NCBI RefSeq assembly: GCF_019428685.1
Contig: NZ_CP080095.1
Coordinates: forward strand, 2,790,001-2,854,000
Source of the DNA: Paraburkholderia edwinii
GTDB lineage: Bacteria > Pseudomonadota > Gammaproteobacteria > Burkholderiales > Burkholderiaceae
DNA: 64,000 bases
Direction: 5' to 3'
In this document: in pieces, positions 46,397 through 54,801 of the stretch
Layout: each line of letters starts with the position of its first letter
Numbering within the stretch: position 1 is the stretch's first letter
Position numbers and translations under genes: made by a program
Notes under the pieces: model-generated
The model's input: only the letters and a program-made list of their open reading frames with translations
Databases searched by the model: none
What the model was told of the DNA's origin: nothing

Positions 46397-47311
46397 TTAT
46401 TGCGCACCGACTTTCTTGATCAACGTATCGAGCATCTCGCACTCAGCATCGGTCAGATCGGTTAGCGGCGCGCGCACCGGTCCCGCATCGCGGCCGACCA
46501 GCTTCGCGCCCGCCTTCACGATGCTGACCGCGTAGCCCGCGCGGCGGTTGCGGATTTCGAGGTACGGCAGGAAGAACGTATCGAGCAACGAGCCGATCGT
46601 CGCGTGATCGTCGGCGGCGAGTGCGCGGTAGAACTGCATCGCGGTCTTCGGAATGAAGTTGAACACCGCCGACGAGTAAACCGGCACGCCCAGCGCCTTA
46701 TACGCGGCCGCATACACTTCCGCGGTCGGCAGGCCGCCGAGGTACGAGAAGCGGTCGCCGAGCCTGCGGCGAATCTGCACCATCAGTTCGATATCGCCAA
46801 CACCGTCCTTGAAGCCGATCAGATTCGGGCAACGGTCCGCGAGGCGCACGAGCGCATCGGCGCCGAGCTTCGAGTTCGCGCGGTTATAGACGATCACGCC
46901 GATATCGACGGCCTTGCAGACCTGTTCGACGTGCGCCGCAATGCCGTCCTGGCTCGCCTCGGTGAGGTAATGCGGCATCAGCAGCACGCCCTTCGCGCCG
47001 ACGCGCTGTGCTTCCTTCGCATACGCCATGGCAGTGCGCGTCGGGCCGCCCGCGCCCGCGAGAATCGGCACCTTGCCCGCGCAGGTTTCGACGGCCGTGC
47101 GCACCACGTCCGTGTATTCGGACGGCGTCAGCGAGAAGAATTCACCGGTGCCGCCCGCCGCGAACAACGCCGTGGCGCCGTACGGCGCGAGCCATTCGAG
47201 GCGCTCCGCGTAAGTCTTCGCGTTGAAGTTGCCGTCGCGGTCGAAGTCGGTGACGGGGAACGACAGCAGGCCCTCGGAGACGATCTGCTTCAGTTCTTGC
47301 GGTGCGGTCAT
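46397..47311 (-). CDS. kdgD: 5-dehydro-4-deoxyglucarate dehydratase
   Basis: 304 residues from the ATG at 47311 (AGGAA upstream). The DHDPS-family barrel converts 5-keto-4-deoxyglucarate to 2-oxoglutarate semialdehyde, CO2 and water. Marks are [26 protein letters not shown], Tyr142 in [12 protein letters not shown] and the Schiff-base Lys168 in [11 protein letters not shown]. It is the first gene of kdgD-gudD, and an operator lies 92 bp upstream. The next enzyme, 2-oxoglutarate semialdehyde dehydrogenase, is not in this window. Confidence 0.94.
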   Translation of the reverse strand: MTAPQELKQIVSEGLLSFPVTDFDRDGNFNAKTYAERLEWLAPYGATALFAAGGTGEFFSLTPSEYTDVVRTAVETCAGKVPILAGAGGPTRTAMAYAKEAQRVGAKGVLLMPHYLTEASQDGIAAHVEQVCKAVDIGVIVYNRANSKLGADALVRLADRCPNLIGFKDGVGDIELMVQIRRRLGDRFSYLGGLPTAEVYAAAYKALGVPVYSSAVFNFIPKTAMQFYRALAADDHATIGSLLDTFFLPYLEIRNRRAGYAVSIVKAGAKLVGRDAGPVRAPLTDLTDAECEMLDTLIKKVGAQ

Positions 47312-47402
47312 GATGTGAATGTTCCTGTGCGCGCGCATCGGACGCGCTCGACGAAATTTGAATGGATGACGGGACAAGGCGACGCGGGTCCGCGCCCTTG
47401 TT

Positions 47403-47419
47403 ATATGTCATCGTACAAC
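47403..47419 (-). promoter_or_regulatory. FCD-regulator operator upstream of kdgD-gudD
   Basis: ATATGTCATCGTACAAC, read on the minus strand as GTTGTACGATGACATAT, matches the sites at 42050, 42192, 48309 and 48471. It lies in the 168-bp gap between the regulator gene and kdgD. Confidence 0.72.
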
Positions 47420-47479
47420 GTACGTCGCAGCGGATCAAGTGGGCAAGCTGCGAGCGAACATCGTCCAGCGAAGAAGTGA

Positions 47480-48250
47480 TCAGGCCGTTTGCGCCGTCTT
47501 GCCGGCGTCGGCCCCTGCTCCGGCTTCCTGCGCGCGACGCAGCCGTTCGCGGCTGTTCGACAGATGCATGCGCATCGCCGCGCGCGCCGATTCCGGGTCG
47601 CGCCGCGCGATCGCATCGTAGATATCTTCGTGCTCGCGATTGACGCGATCGAGATACGTCTCGGGGTCGTTGTGCGCGAGCGCGGCCGAGTTCACACGCG
47701 TGCGCGGAATAATCGTATTGCCGAGCTGACTCAGGATGCTGTGGAAATAGCGGTTGCCCGTCGCCTTCGCGAGTTCGAGATGGAACGCGACATCAGCTGC
47801 AACGGCATTGCCGGTACGTTGCGCGACATGCTGCTGGAATTCGTCGAGCGCGCGGCGCATTTCCTTCAGGTTTTCGTCCGTGCGGCGCACCGCGGCGAGC
47901 CCGGCCGCTTCCGCTTCGAGGCTGATGCGCAGTTCGAGAATGGCCATCACATCGCGCACCGTCAGCTCGCTCGGCACGCCGCCAAGAAAGCTCTCCTGCT
48001 CCTGCGGCTCGAGCACGAAGGTGCCGATCCCGTGGCGCGTCTGCACGAGGCGCGCGGCCTGCAGGCGCGAGATCGCTTCGCGCACCACGGTGCGGCTCAC
48101 GCCGAGCTGATTCATGATCTCGGACTCGGTCGGCATCTTGTCGCCGGGGCGCAGTGCACCGCCGCGGATGCGCTCCGACAGCTCGGCGACGACCTCTTCG
48201 GTCAGATTGCGGGCGCGGCGCAGAGGACGCGCTTCAGGAGCTTGAGGCAT
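47480..48250 (-). CDS. GntR-family (FadR/FCD) regulator of the glucarate regulon
   Basis: 256 residues from the ATG at 48250. An ATG at 48289 lies inside a TATAAT -10 box and is probably upstream of the transcription start. The N-terminal winged helix is LTEEVVAELSERIRGGALRPGDKMPTE plus LGVSRTVVREAISRLQAARLV. The FCD ligand domain (ELRISLEAEAAGLAA, FHLELAKATGNRYFHSIL, EHEDIYDAIARRDPESARAAM) has the metal/ligand His positions. Sites matching one motif precede this gene, both permeases and kdgD, so it likely represses all and itself, released by a sugar diacid. A similar role is known for GguR-type regulators. Confidence 0.9.
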   Translation of the reverse strand: MPQAPEARPLRRARNLTEEVVAELSERIRGGALRPGDKMPTESEIMNQLGVSRTVVREAISRLQAARLVQTRHGIGTFVLEPQEQESFLGGVPSELTVRDVMAILELRISLEAEAAGLAAVRRTDENLKEMRRALDEFQQHVAQRTGNAVAADVAFHLELAKATGNRYFHSILSQLGNTIIPRTRVNSAALAHNDPETYLDRVNREHEDIYDAIARRDPESARAAMRMHLSNSRERLRRAQEAGAGADAGKTAQTA

Positions 48251-48287
48251 GGCGGGAGCCAGGGTGGCGAGCGGTAACGGAGCCCTC

Positions 48288-48293
48288 ATTATA
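48288..48293 (-). promoter_or_regulatory. -10 box of the FCD regulator gene
   Basis: TATAAT on the minus strand lies 38 bases before the proposed start codon. The -35 region would fall inside the operator at 48309-48324, fitting autorepression. Confidence 0.55.
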
Positions 48294-48308
48294 GAGGCGG
48301 AAGCGGTC

Positions 48309-48324
48309 TTGTACGATGACTTCG
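48309..48324 (-). promoter_or_regulatory. FCD-regulator operator at its own promoter
   Basis: TTGTACGATGACTTCG on the plus strand overlaps the presumed -35 element of the regulator gene. It is identical over 14 bases to the site at 42192. Confidence 0.68.
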
Positions 48325-48470
48325 GTTGGTGATGGACACGGCCGCCGCATGTTCCGGGCGCGGCCCGCCTGGCGTGACCGCGAGCCTCGCGAAGCCCTGC
48401 TTTCGCGCCTGGGAGCCGGCTTCCCAGGGTTAGCCCGGATTGGTGCGCGTTGCACTGCCCCGCACACTGA

Positions 48471-48487
48471 TGTACGACAACATATAA
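48471..48487 (+). promoter_or_regulatory. FCD-regulator operator upstream of the second MFS gene
   Basis: TGTACGACAACATATAA, about 110 bp before the TTG start, keeps the TGTACGA and ACATAT parts of the motif. Confidence 0.62.
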
Positions 48488-48598
48488 CAGGCAACCCGTC
48501 GTCGCTCGCAAGCTTGCCGTCCATCCGCTGTTTTCAACACGGGGGACGAGCCTGAGCCGCATGCATTCCCGTGTTGCCTCGTTTCCGGAGATTTCGCT

Positions 48599-49939
48599 TT
48601 GCCTCTCGCCTCCCCTTCATCCGATCCCGCGACGCTCGCGCGCGCCGTTAGCAAGGCAAAACGGCACCTGTTCCCGCTGCTGCTCGTGATGTTCATCGCG
48701 AACTATATCGATCGCGTCAATCTCGGTTTTGTCGCATCGCATCTGAAGGTGGACCTCGGCATCGGTGCGGCCGCGTTCGGTCTCGGCAGTGGGCTTTTCT
48801 TCGTCGGCTACGCGATTTTCGAAGTGCCGTCGAACGTGCTGATGCAGAAGTTCGGTGCGCGTGCCTGGCTCACGCGAATCATGTTCACATGGGGCATCGT
48901 CGCCGCGGCGATGGCATTTATTCAGGGACCCGCATCGTTCTATACGCTGCGCTTTCTGCTCGGCATCGCCGAAGCGGGCTTTTTTCCGGGCGTCGTCTTT
49001 TACTTCACGCAGTGGTTTCCGCGCCGCGAGCGCGGTGAGGCCGTTGCGGTGTTTCTTGGCGGTTCCGCTTTTGCATCGGTGCTGTCAGGGCCGATCACGG
49101 GTGCGCTGCTGTCGGTGCGCGGTCTCGGCCTCGCCGGCTGGCAGTGGATGTTCCTGATCGAAGGACTCTTTTCAGTCGCGCTGTGCGGCCTGTGCTGGGT
49201 ACTGCTGAAATCGCACCCGTCCGAGGCCGCATGGCTCACGCGCGACGAGCAGCAGGCGCTCGAAACGGCCATCGCCGCCGAACAGAACGAACGCGAAGCG
49301 GCGCGCGGCGGCAAGCTGCCGATCGGCGCGCTGCTGCGCGACCCGCAGTTGATACTCTTCTGCCTGCTCTACTTCGCGATCCAGCTGACGATCTATGCGG
49401 CGACCTTCTGGCTGCCGACCATCATCCGCAAAATGGGCGGGCTCAGCGACTTTCAGGTGGGCCTGCTCAATGCGATTCCGTGGCTGCTCGCGATCTGCAG
49501 CATGTACGGCTTCGCGATGCTGTCGCGCCGCTGGCGTCATCAGCAGGCGTGGCTTGCCACCGCGCTGATCGTCGCAGCGGTCGGCCTGTTCGCCTCGACG
49601 AAAGGCGGCCCGGTATTCGCGTTCGTCGGCATCTGCATTTCGGCGCTCGGCTTCAAGGCGGCCGCGTCGCTGTTCTGGCCGATTCCGCAAGACTATCTGG
49701 ATGTGAAAATCGCCGCCGGCGTGATCGCGCTGATTAATTCGCTCGGCAATCTCGGCGGATTTTTTGCGCCAGCCACGTTCGGCTATCTGCAGGAGCACAC
49801 CGGGTCGATCACGGGCGGGCTCTATGGGCTCGGCGTGATTTCGGTGATGGCGGCGCTGGCGGCGTTTCTCGCACGCGATGTGCCGACAAAGCGCACACCG
49901 GGACACGATGCGAGCGGCACGCCGCGGTCGGCTAGCTAA
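48599..49939 (+). CDS. MFS anion:cation symporter, GudP/GarP-like
   Basis: 446 residues from a TTG at 48599, supported by CCGGAG eight bases upstream; there is no nearby ATG. The 12-helix ACS family shows VMFIANYIDRVNLGFVASHL, FEVPSNVLMQKFGARAWLTR and RFLLGIAEAGFFPGVVFYFTQWFPRRERG, with the central loop carrying SHPSEAAWLTRDEQQAL. It should import D-glucarate, galactarate or a related sugar acid. It is divergent from the FCD regulator and carries that regulator's operator. It differs clearly in sequence from the permease at 42239, so the two may split substrates. Confidence 0.9.
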   Translation: MPLASPSSDPATLARAVSKAKRHLFPLLLVMFIANYIDRVNLGFVASHLKVDLGIGAAAFGLGSGLFFVGYAIFEVPSNVLMQKFGARAWLTRIMFTWGIVAAAMAFIQGPASFYTLRFLLGIAEAGFFPGVVFYFTQWFPRRERGEAVAVFLGGSAFASVLSGPITGALLSVRGLGLAGWQWMFLIEGLFSVALCGLCWVLLKSHPSEAAWLTRDEQQALETAIAAEQNEREAARGGKLPIGALLRDPQLILFCLLYFAIQLTIYAATFWLPTIIRKMGGLSDFQVGLLNAIPWLLAICSMYGFAMLSRRWRHQQAWLATALIVAAVGLFASTKGGPVFAFVGICISALGFKAAASLFWPIPQDYLDVKIAAGVIALINSLGNLGGFFAPATFGYLQEHTGSITGGLYGLGVISVMAALAAFLARDVPTKRTPGHDASGTPRSAS

Positions 49940-50038
49940 ATATTCACGTTCGACGTGACTGTCAATATTAGCGGACGCATCGGCACGTCATATCGCACGC
50001 CAACGCCGGCACTTTATCTTTGACAGGGTCGCACAACT

Positions 50039-50923
50039 TCAAGGAGCCGTCTCGCGCAGTTGAACGCCAAGCAACTCGGCAAACTTGCGCGTCGCTGGAG
50101 CCGGCTCTCCCGGCATCATGACCAGACCATGCCGCCAGCTGCAGCTGGACATCCGCACATACCGCAGCCGCATGCCCTTCATGATGAGCCTTGCGGCCGA
50201 CGCGGGCATCAACGAAATGCCCTGCCCCGCCGCCACGAGCGACTGGATCGAAAAGAACTCCCGCGACTCCTGCACGATATTCGGCCAGCAGCCGTTCTGT
50301 TGCAGGTACGCGATCGCCGATTGATGGAAGTCTGGCGACAGGTCACGCGACATCAGGATAAAGTCGTATCCGCTTAGTGCCTGCGGCGTAATTTCGTCGT
50401 CGGCCAGCGGGAAATCGCTTGGCAACACGAACATCATCTGGTCGCTGCCGAGTTCGTATTCGATCAATGAGCGGTCCATACCCAGCCGCATGAACGCGAT
50501 GTCGAGCGCCCCCTCGCCCAGCAACCGGTATTGATCCGATGAGCACCGGTTGGCAAAGTCGATTCGCACATCCGGATAGGCTTTGCGAAACGTCGACACC
50601 GCGTGGGTCACGATTTCGATGGCCCATAACGCAAAGCCGATCTTCAGTTCGCCGATCTCGCCTTTAGCGATTCTTTGCGTTCTCTCGAGTAGCGCATCCG
50701 AGTCCGAGACGATCTTTCTGGCTTCCACAGCAAAGACCTTGCCGAGTTCGGTCAAGCGCGCGCCATGGCGCCCGCGCTCGAATAGTGTGCCGCCGACCTG
50801 TTCTTCGAGCCTTGCAATCTGCCTGCTAAGCGCGGGCTGCGACAGGTGCAGCATCGCCGATGCACGACCGTAGTTGGAGTGATCGGCCAACGCCAGAAAC
50901 GAGCGGAGCAGTGAAGTTTCCAT
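50039..50923 (-). CDS. LysR-family regulator
   Basis: 294 residues, normal length. The winged helix is ETSLLRSFLALADHSNYGRASAMLHLSQPALSRQIARLEEQ. The effector domain (IGFALWAIEIVTHAVSTFRKAYPDVRIDF, ...SREFFSIQSLVAAGQGISLMP) has the standard two-lobe pattern. It is divergent from an AraC-family gene (131-bp spacer) rather than from an enzyme gene, so its target is unclear. Confidence 0.93.
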   Translation of the reverse strand: METSLLRSFLALADHSNYGRASAMLHLSQPALSRQIARLEEQVGGTLFERGRHGARLTELGKVFAVEARKIVSDSDALLERTQRIAKGEIGELKIGFALWAIEIVTHAVSTFRKAYPDVRIDFANRCSSDQYRLLGEGALDIAFMRLGMDRSLIEYELGSDQMMFVLPSDFPLADDEITPQALSGYDFILMSRDLSPDFHQSAIAYLQQNGCWPNIVQESREFFSIQSLVAAGQGISLMPASAARLIMKGMRLRYVRMSSCSWRHGLVMMPGEPAPATRKFAELLGVQLRETAP

Positions 50924-51054
50924 GCACGAACCGTATCACAGAGCGACGAATATCTCATTGGACGCATCCATTGCCGTGCAGTTAAATGTCCTGAATGCAG
51001 GACTTTCCGGATTGCCTCACAAACAAATAGATTGTCTCTCTGTTTTTAGAACAT

Positions 51055-52083
51055 ATGGAAGCCGAGCCACACCAACCCGATTGCATCCGTCGACAGAACG
51101 ATGTTGTAGATATCGATGCAGACCGCAGGAATTCGCTTGAGATTTACGACACGCCGATCGGATCCCCCGAAGCAAAGTCCCAGAATACGACGATACGCAA
51201 CTGGCCCCTTGGGCCGATCGCCCTGACGTCGATCGACGTCGGCAATCTGCCGATGACGGTTGGCCCGCTTTCCGACGAGCGGTTCGTTTATCTCGTGGTC
51301 AGCCAGTCGGGCGGCCTGACGATCGAAGCGAATGGGCAAATTCTCGATGCCGACGTCCGAAGCGCGGTGTTCATCGATCTGGAAAAACCGCATCAACAGC
51401 ATTTCCGTCGTCACTCCAGGGCAATTGCATTGCGCGCTCCGCGCAAGGTGCTCCTGGAGCGCGGCGGTTTGCGCGAACAGCGGCTCGGGCTGCTGACGCG
51501 GCACATGAGCGAACCCGATGTCCGCGCCGCGAGCGAAACCATCGCGCTGATCGGGCTGCACAGCGGACATACGAGCTTCGAGCTACGTCGCCGGCAAGGC
51601 GAGCACCTGCTCGACATCTTCAGCCTGATCACCGACGACCCGCATGGGCGCGGCCGCCCGCGCAGCGCCAGCGCGACGCTGTCGCGCGCGAAGCGCTACA
51701 TCTCGCGCAACTTCTGCAACGTCGGCCTCAACGTGGAGCTGATCGCATCTGCTGTGGGCGCATCCGAAGCGCACCTGCATCGCCTGTTTCGCGCGGAGGG
51801 TCATTCGATGATGCGCTACGTGCAAAGCCATAGACTGGAACTCGCCGCCCAACTTCTGACGAGGCCGGGCGAACGGCAGCTGCATGTGAAGGAAATCGCT
51901 TATCGATGCGGTTTTATGAATCACGCGCACTTCAGCCGCTCGTTCAGAGCCTATTTCGGCGTGTCGCCAAGGACTGCGGCGACCACAGGAATGATCGCTC
52001 AACACAAACGCGACGATCGTTTCCTCTCCGCGCATGACGCGATCAAGCACGACGTAGCGCCACGTTGTCTCTCATCATTCTGA
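51055..52083 (+). CDS. AraC-family regulator, FeaR-like
   Basis: 342 residues, ATG with a weak upstream site. The N-terminal ligand-binding-like domain (ERFVYLVVSQSGGLTIEANG, AVFIDLEKPHQQHF) precedes two helix-turn-helix motifs (ASEAHLHRLFRAEGHSMMRY and IAYRCGFMNHAHFSRSFRAYFG). The C-terminal tail is longer than in the two other FeaR-like proteins of the window. The drug-type MFS gene starts eight bases after its stop, so this regulator and the pump are probably co-transcribed. Confidence 0.9.
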   Translation: MEAEPHQPDCIRRQNDVVDIDADRRNSLEIYDTPIGSPEAKSQNTTIRNWPLGPIALTSIDVGNLPMTVGPLSDERFVYLVVSQSGGLTIEANGQILDADVRSAVFIDLEKPHQQHFRRHSRAIALRAPRKVLLERGGLREQRLGLLTRHMSEPDVRAASETIALIGLHSGHTSFELRRRQGEHLLDIFSLITDDPHGRGRPRSASATLSRAKRYISRNFCNVGLNVELIASAVGASEAHLHRLFRAEGHSMMRYVQSHRLELAAQLLTRPGERQLHVKEIAYRCGFMNHAHFSRSFRAYFGVSPRTAATTGMIAQHKRDDRFLSAHDAIKHDVAPRCLSSF

Positions 52084-52091
52084 AATCCCCT

Positions 52092-53534
52092 ATGAAGTCT
52101 TTCCATCCTCGACTTGTGCTCGCCGTGTTGTCGGCCGGCGCACTCATGCAGCCGCTCGATTTCTTTATCGTGAACCTGGCCTTGCCGGCCATTCGCGACG
52201 GACTCGGCACAAGCAGTTCAGTGGTGCAGCTGATCCTCTCTGCTTACGCGTCGACGTGCGCGGCGTGCATGGTGACGGGCGGCCGGCTTGGCGATCTGTT
52301 CGGACGCAAGCGTATGTTTATGGCCGGCATGATTGGCTTCGTGCTGGCGTCGGTGCTGTGTTCGTTTGCTTCGGGCGGTGCGATGCTCGTTGCTGGGCGT
52401 ATCGCGCAGGCGCTTTGCGCATCGCTGCTCGCGCCGCAGGTGCTGGCGACGATTCGCACCGTGTATGACGCGGCCGACCAGCCTCGCGTGATGAGCCGCT
52501 ATGGATTCGTGATCGGGCTCTCGCCGATCATCGGGCAACTGGGTGGCGGGTTGCTGATTCACCTTCATCCGCTCGGACTTGGCTGGCAATCAATCTTTCT
52601 GGTCAACGTGCCGCTCGGCATTGCGATTTGCGTCGGCGCATGGTTCGTCGTGCCGGAAAGTATTCCGCCGCGGCACGCGCGCATCGATTTTCCTGGGCTC
52701 CTGCTGTTGTCGGTATTGCTGTTGCTCGTGATTTGTCCGCTTACGCTTGGGCGCGATGCGGGGTGGCCGACGTGGTCGTTCGTGTCGTTCGCTGCGAGCG
52801 TTCCCGTCCTCGGGCTATTCCTCTTCACCGAAAAGCGTGTTGCCGAACGCGGCGGCGATCCGCTCGTCAATCTCGCGTTATTCAGGAATCCCGCCTTTAG
52901 CATCGGGGTGGCGATGGCTTTTCTTTTCTATTGCCCGGGCGCGATCCTGCTCGCATTCGGTATCTATCTGCAAAACGGGCTTGGGTGGTCGGCGCTTGCT
53001 GCGGCGGGTGCGATCGTGCCTTACGCGCTTGGATTCGCCTGCGGACCGCTACTGACGATGCCGCTCGTGCGTCGTGTCGCGGATCATGTCTTGACCGTCG
53101 GTATCGCGACGCAAATGATCGGCCTTGTATTGATGGCGGCCTCGCTGCTTAACGCGGTGAATCCCGGGCCGGTGTTTTACGTTGGCTTTCTGGCCGGCGG
53201 ACTTGGGCAAGGCATTGCGTTTACGTCATTGCTTCGGATCGTACTCCGCGAGGCCGCACCTGAAATGGTAGGGCTTGCGGCGGGGACGGTGAGTTCGACG
53301 CTGCAGATTGGGGCCGCGTTTGGGGTCGCGACGCTCGGCGGCCTGTTTTTCTTTGTGCTCGATGGCGCTGGATTCTCGGCTGCGGCTTATGCACGTGCGT
53401 TTCAGGTGACGGCTGCGGCCGCTGCGGGATGTCTGTTTGTCTGTCTGGTGCTTTGTCTGTATCTGGTGCGGCGGCAGGGTGCGACTGCGAAAATGCTGGA
53501 ACGGGTTGACGCAGAGGTTGCATCGGAATCCTGA
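52092..53534 (+). CDS. MFS DHA2-family (14-helix) efflux pump
   Basis: 480 residues from the ATG at 52092. About 14 hydrophobic helices and the DHA2 motifs GGRLGDLFGRKRMFM (motif A) and RIAQALCASLLAPQVLATI are present; FFIVNLALPAIRDGLG is the usual helix-1 motif with Asn in the D1 position. It probably exports drugs or a metabolite with proton antiport. It follows the AraC gene by eight bases. Its 3' end shows several T-rich synonymous choices, unlike the GC-rich neighbours. Confidence 0.88.
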   Translation: MKSFHPRLVLAVLSAGALMQPLDFFIVNLALPAIRDGLGTSSSVVQLILSAYASTCAACMVTGGRLGDLFGRKRMFMAGMIGFVLASVLCSFASGGAMLVAGRIAQALCASLLAPQVLATIRTVYDAADQPRVMSRYGFVIGLSPIIGQLGGGLLIHLHPLGLGWQSIFLVNVPLGIAICVGAWFVVPESIPPRHARIDFPGLLLLSVLLLLVICPLTLGRDAGWPTWSFVSFAASVPVLGLFLFTEKRVAERGGDPLVNLALFRNPAFSIGVAMAFLFYCPGAILLAFGIYLQNGLGWSALAAAGAIVPYALGFACGPLLTMPLVRRVADHVLTVGIATQMIGLVLMAASLLNAVNPGPVFYVGFLAGGLGQGIAFTSLLRIVLREAAPEMVGLAAGTVSSTLQIGAAFGVATLGGLFFFVLDGAGFSAAAYARAFQVTAAAAAGCLFVCLVLCLYLVRRQGATAKMLERVDAEVASES

Positions 53535-53695
53535 TATGAAATCGAAAGCTTGCGCATTTGCGATCGCAATGCTTTCAATTGTATCTATGGCATCGAGCCG
53601 GCCCGGCTTCGCGACTCCGGGTACCATCGCGTAATCCGCACCACACAAGCGGACCCCACCACCCCATCACCCATCAGAGGACTCAAGAGGACACC

Positions 53696-54580
53696 ATGGC
53701 AAAAGCTGGCTTTATCGGACTAGGCATCATGGGGACGCCAATGGCGGCCAATCTGATCAAAGGCGGTCACACGCTCTTTCTGCATAGCCGCTCGGGCGTG
53801 CCCGACGAACTCGTCAAGCAAGGCGGCAAGGCCTGCGCAACACCCGCGGAAGTCGCGCGCGAGGCTGACATCGTGTTCGTGATGGTGCCCGACACGCCGC
53901 ACGTCGAAGCCGTGCTGTTCGGCGACAACGGCGTTGCGTCGACGCTCGGCAAGGGCAAGACCGTCGTCGATATGAGCTCGATCTCGCCGATCGCCACCAA
54001 AGGCTTTGCGAAGCGCATCAACGATCTCGGCAGCGACTATCTCGACGCACCCGTCTCGGGCGGCGAAGTCGGCGCGAAAGCCGCGTCGCTGACCATCATG
54101 ATCGGCGGCCCGCAGCCGGTGTTCGACAAGGTCAAGCCGCTCTTCGAACTGATGGGCAAGAACATCACGCTCGTCGGCAATAACGGCGACGGCCAGACCG
54201 CGAAGGTCGCGAATCAGATCATCGTGGCGCTCAATATTCAGGCGGTGGCCGAGGCGCTGCTGTTCGCATCGAAAGCCGGCGCCGATCCGGCCAAGGTGCG
54301 CGAAGCACTGATGGGCGGTTTCGCGTCGTCGCGCGTGCTCGAAGTGCATGGCGAGCGCATGATCAAACGCACGTTTAACCCGGGCTTTCGCATCAATCTG
54401 CATCAGAAAGATATCGGCCTCGCCAACGAAGGCGCGAAAGCGCTCGGCGTCTCGCTGCCGAATACCGGCGCGATGCAGCAGCTGATGAATGCTTGCATGG
54501 CGCTCGGCTTCGGCGAGCTCGACCACTCGGCGCTGTGTCAGGCGATTGAAACGTTGTCCGCACATCAAATCGCGGGCTGA
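53696..54580 (+). CDS. glxR: 2-hydroxy-3-oxopropionate (tartronate semialdehyde) reductase
   Basis: 294 residues, ATG after AGAGGA. It reduces tartronate semialdehyde to D-glycerate with NAD(P)H. The Rossmann start is AGFIGLGIMGTPMAANLIKGGH, the substrate loop is DAPVSGGEVGAKAASLTIMIGG, and the catalytic Lys is in NGDGQTAKVANQIIVALN. The C-terminal region is FRINLHQKDIGLANEGAKALG. It is also called garR. It usually follows gcl-hyi, which are absent upstream here; it may serve glyoxylate or the alternative galactarate/glucarate route. A GntP permease follows. Confidence 0.92.
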   Translation: MAKAGFIGLGIMGTPMAANLIKGGHTLFLHSRSGVPDELVKQGGKACATPAEVAREADIVFVMVPDTPHVEAVLFGDNGVASTLGKGKTVVDMSSISPIATKGFAKRINDLGSDYLDAPVSGGEVGAKAASLTIMIGGPQPVFDKVKPLFELMGKNITLVGNNGDGQTAKVANQIIVALNIQAVAEALLFASKAGADPAKVREALMGGFASSRVLEVHGERMIKRTFNPGFRINLHQKDIGLANEGAKALGVSLPNTGAMQQLMNACMALGFGELDHSALCQAIETLSAHQIAG

Positions 54581-54591
54581 TTTTTACCTCG

Positions 54592-54634
54592 CCTGTGTGA
54601 TCGGAGCGCATCCGCTGCGCGCCGATCACACAGG
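54592..54634 (+). terminator. Strong hairpin after glxR
   Basis: Perfect 13-base arms CCTGTGTGATCGG and CCGATCACACAGG enclose a 17-base loop that can itself pair (AGCGC/GCGCG). There is no T-run downstream, so rho-independent release is doubtful; it may protect the glxR mRNA end. Confidence 0.5.
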
Positions 54635-54801
54635 ACACGCGTGAATCTCACACCCATCTCACGCAAAAACCCGCTCAACAACGGTTCACGTCCGCTCGCC
54701 GCCGCTCCTCAGCACCCGCTAAAATCTCGCTGGCCCGCGGGCGGGCTGCGCGGAGATCGCAACACACGCCCCGGCTGTCCTGTCACGACTCCGGAGACGC
54801 A

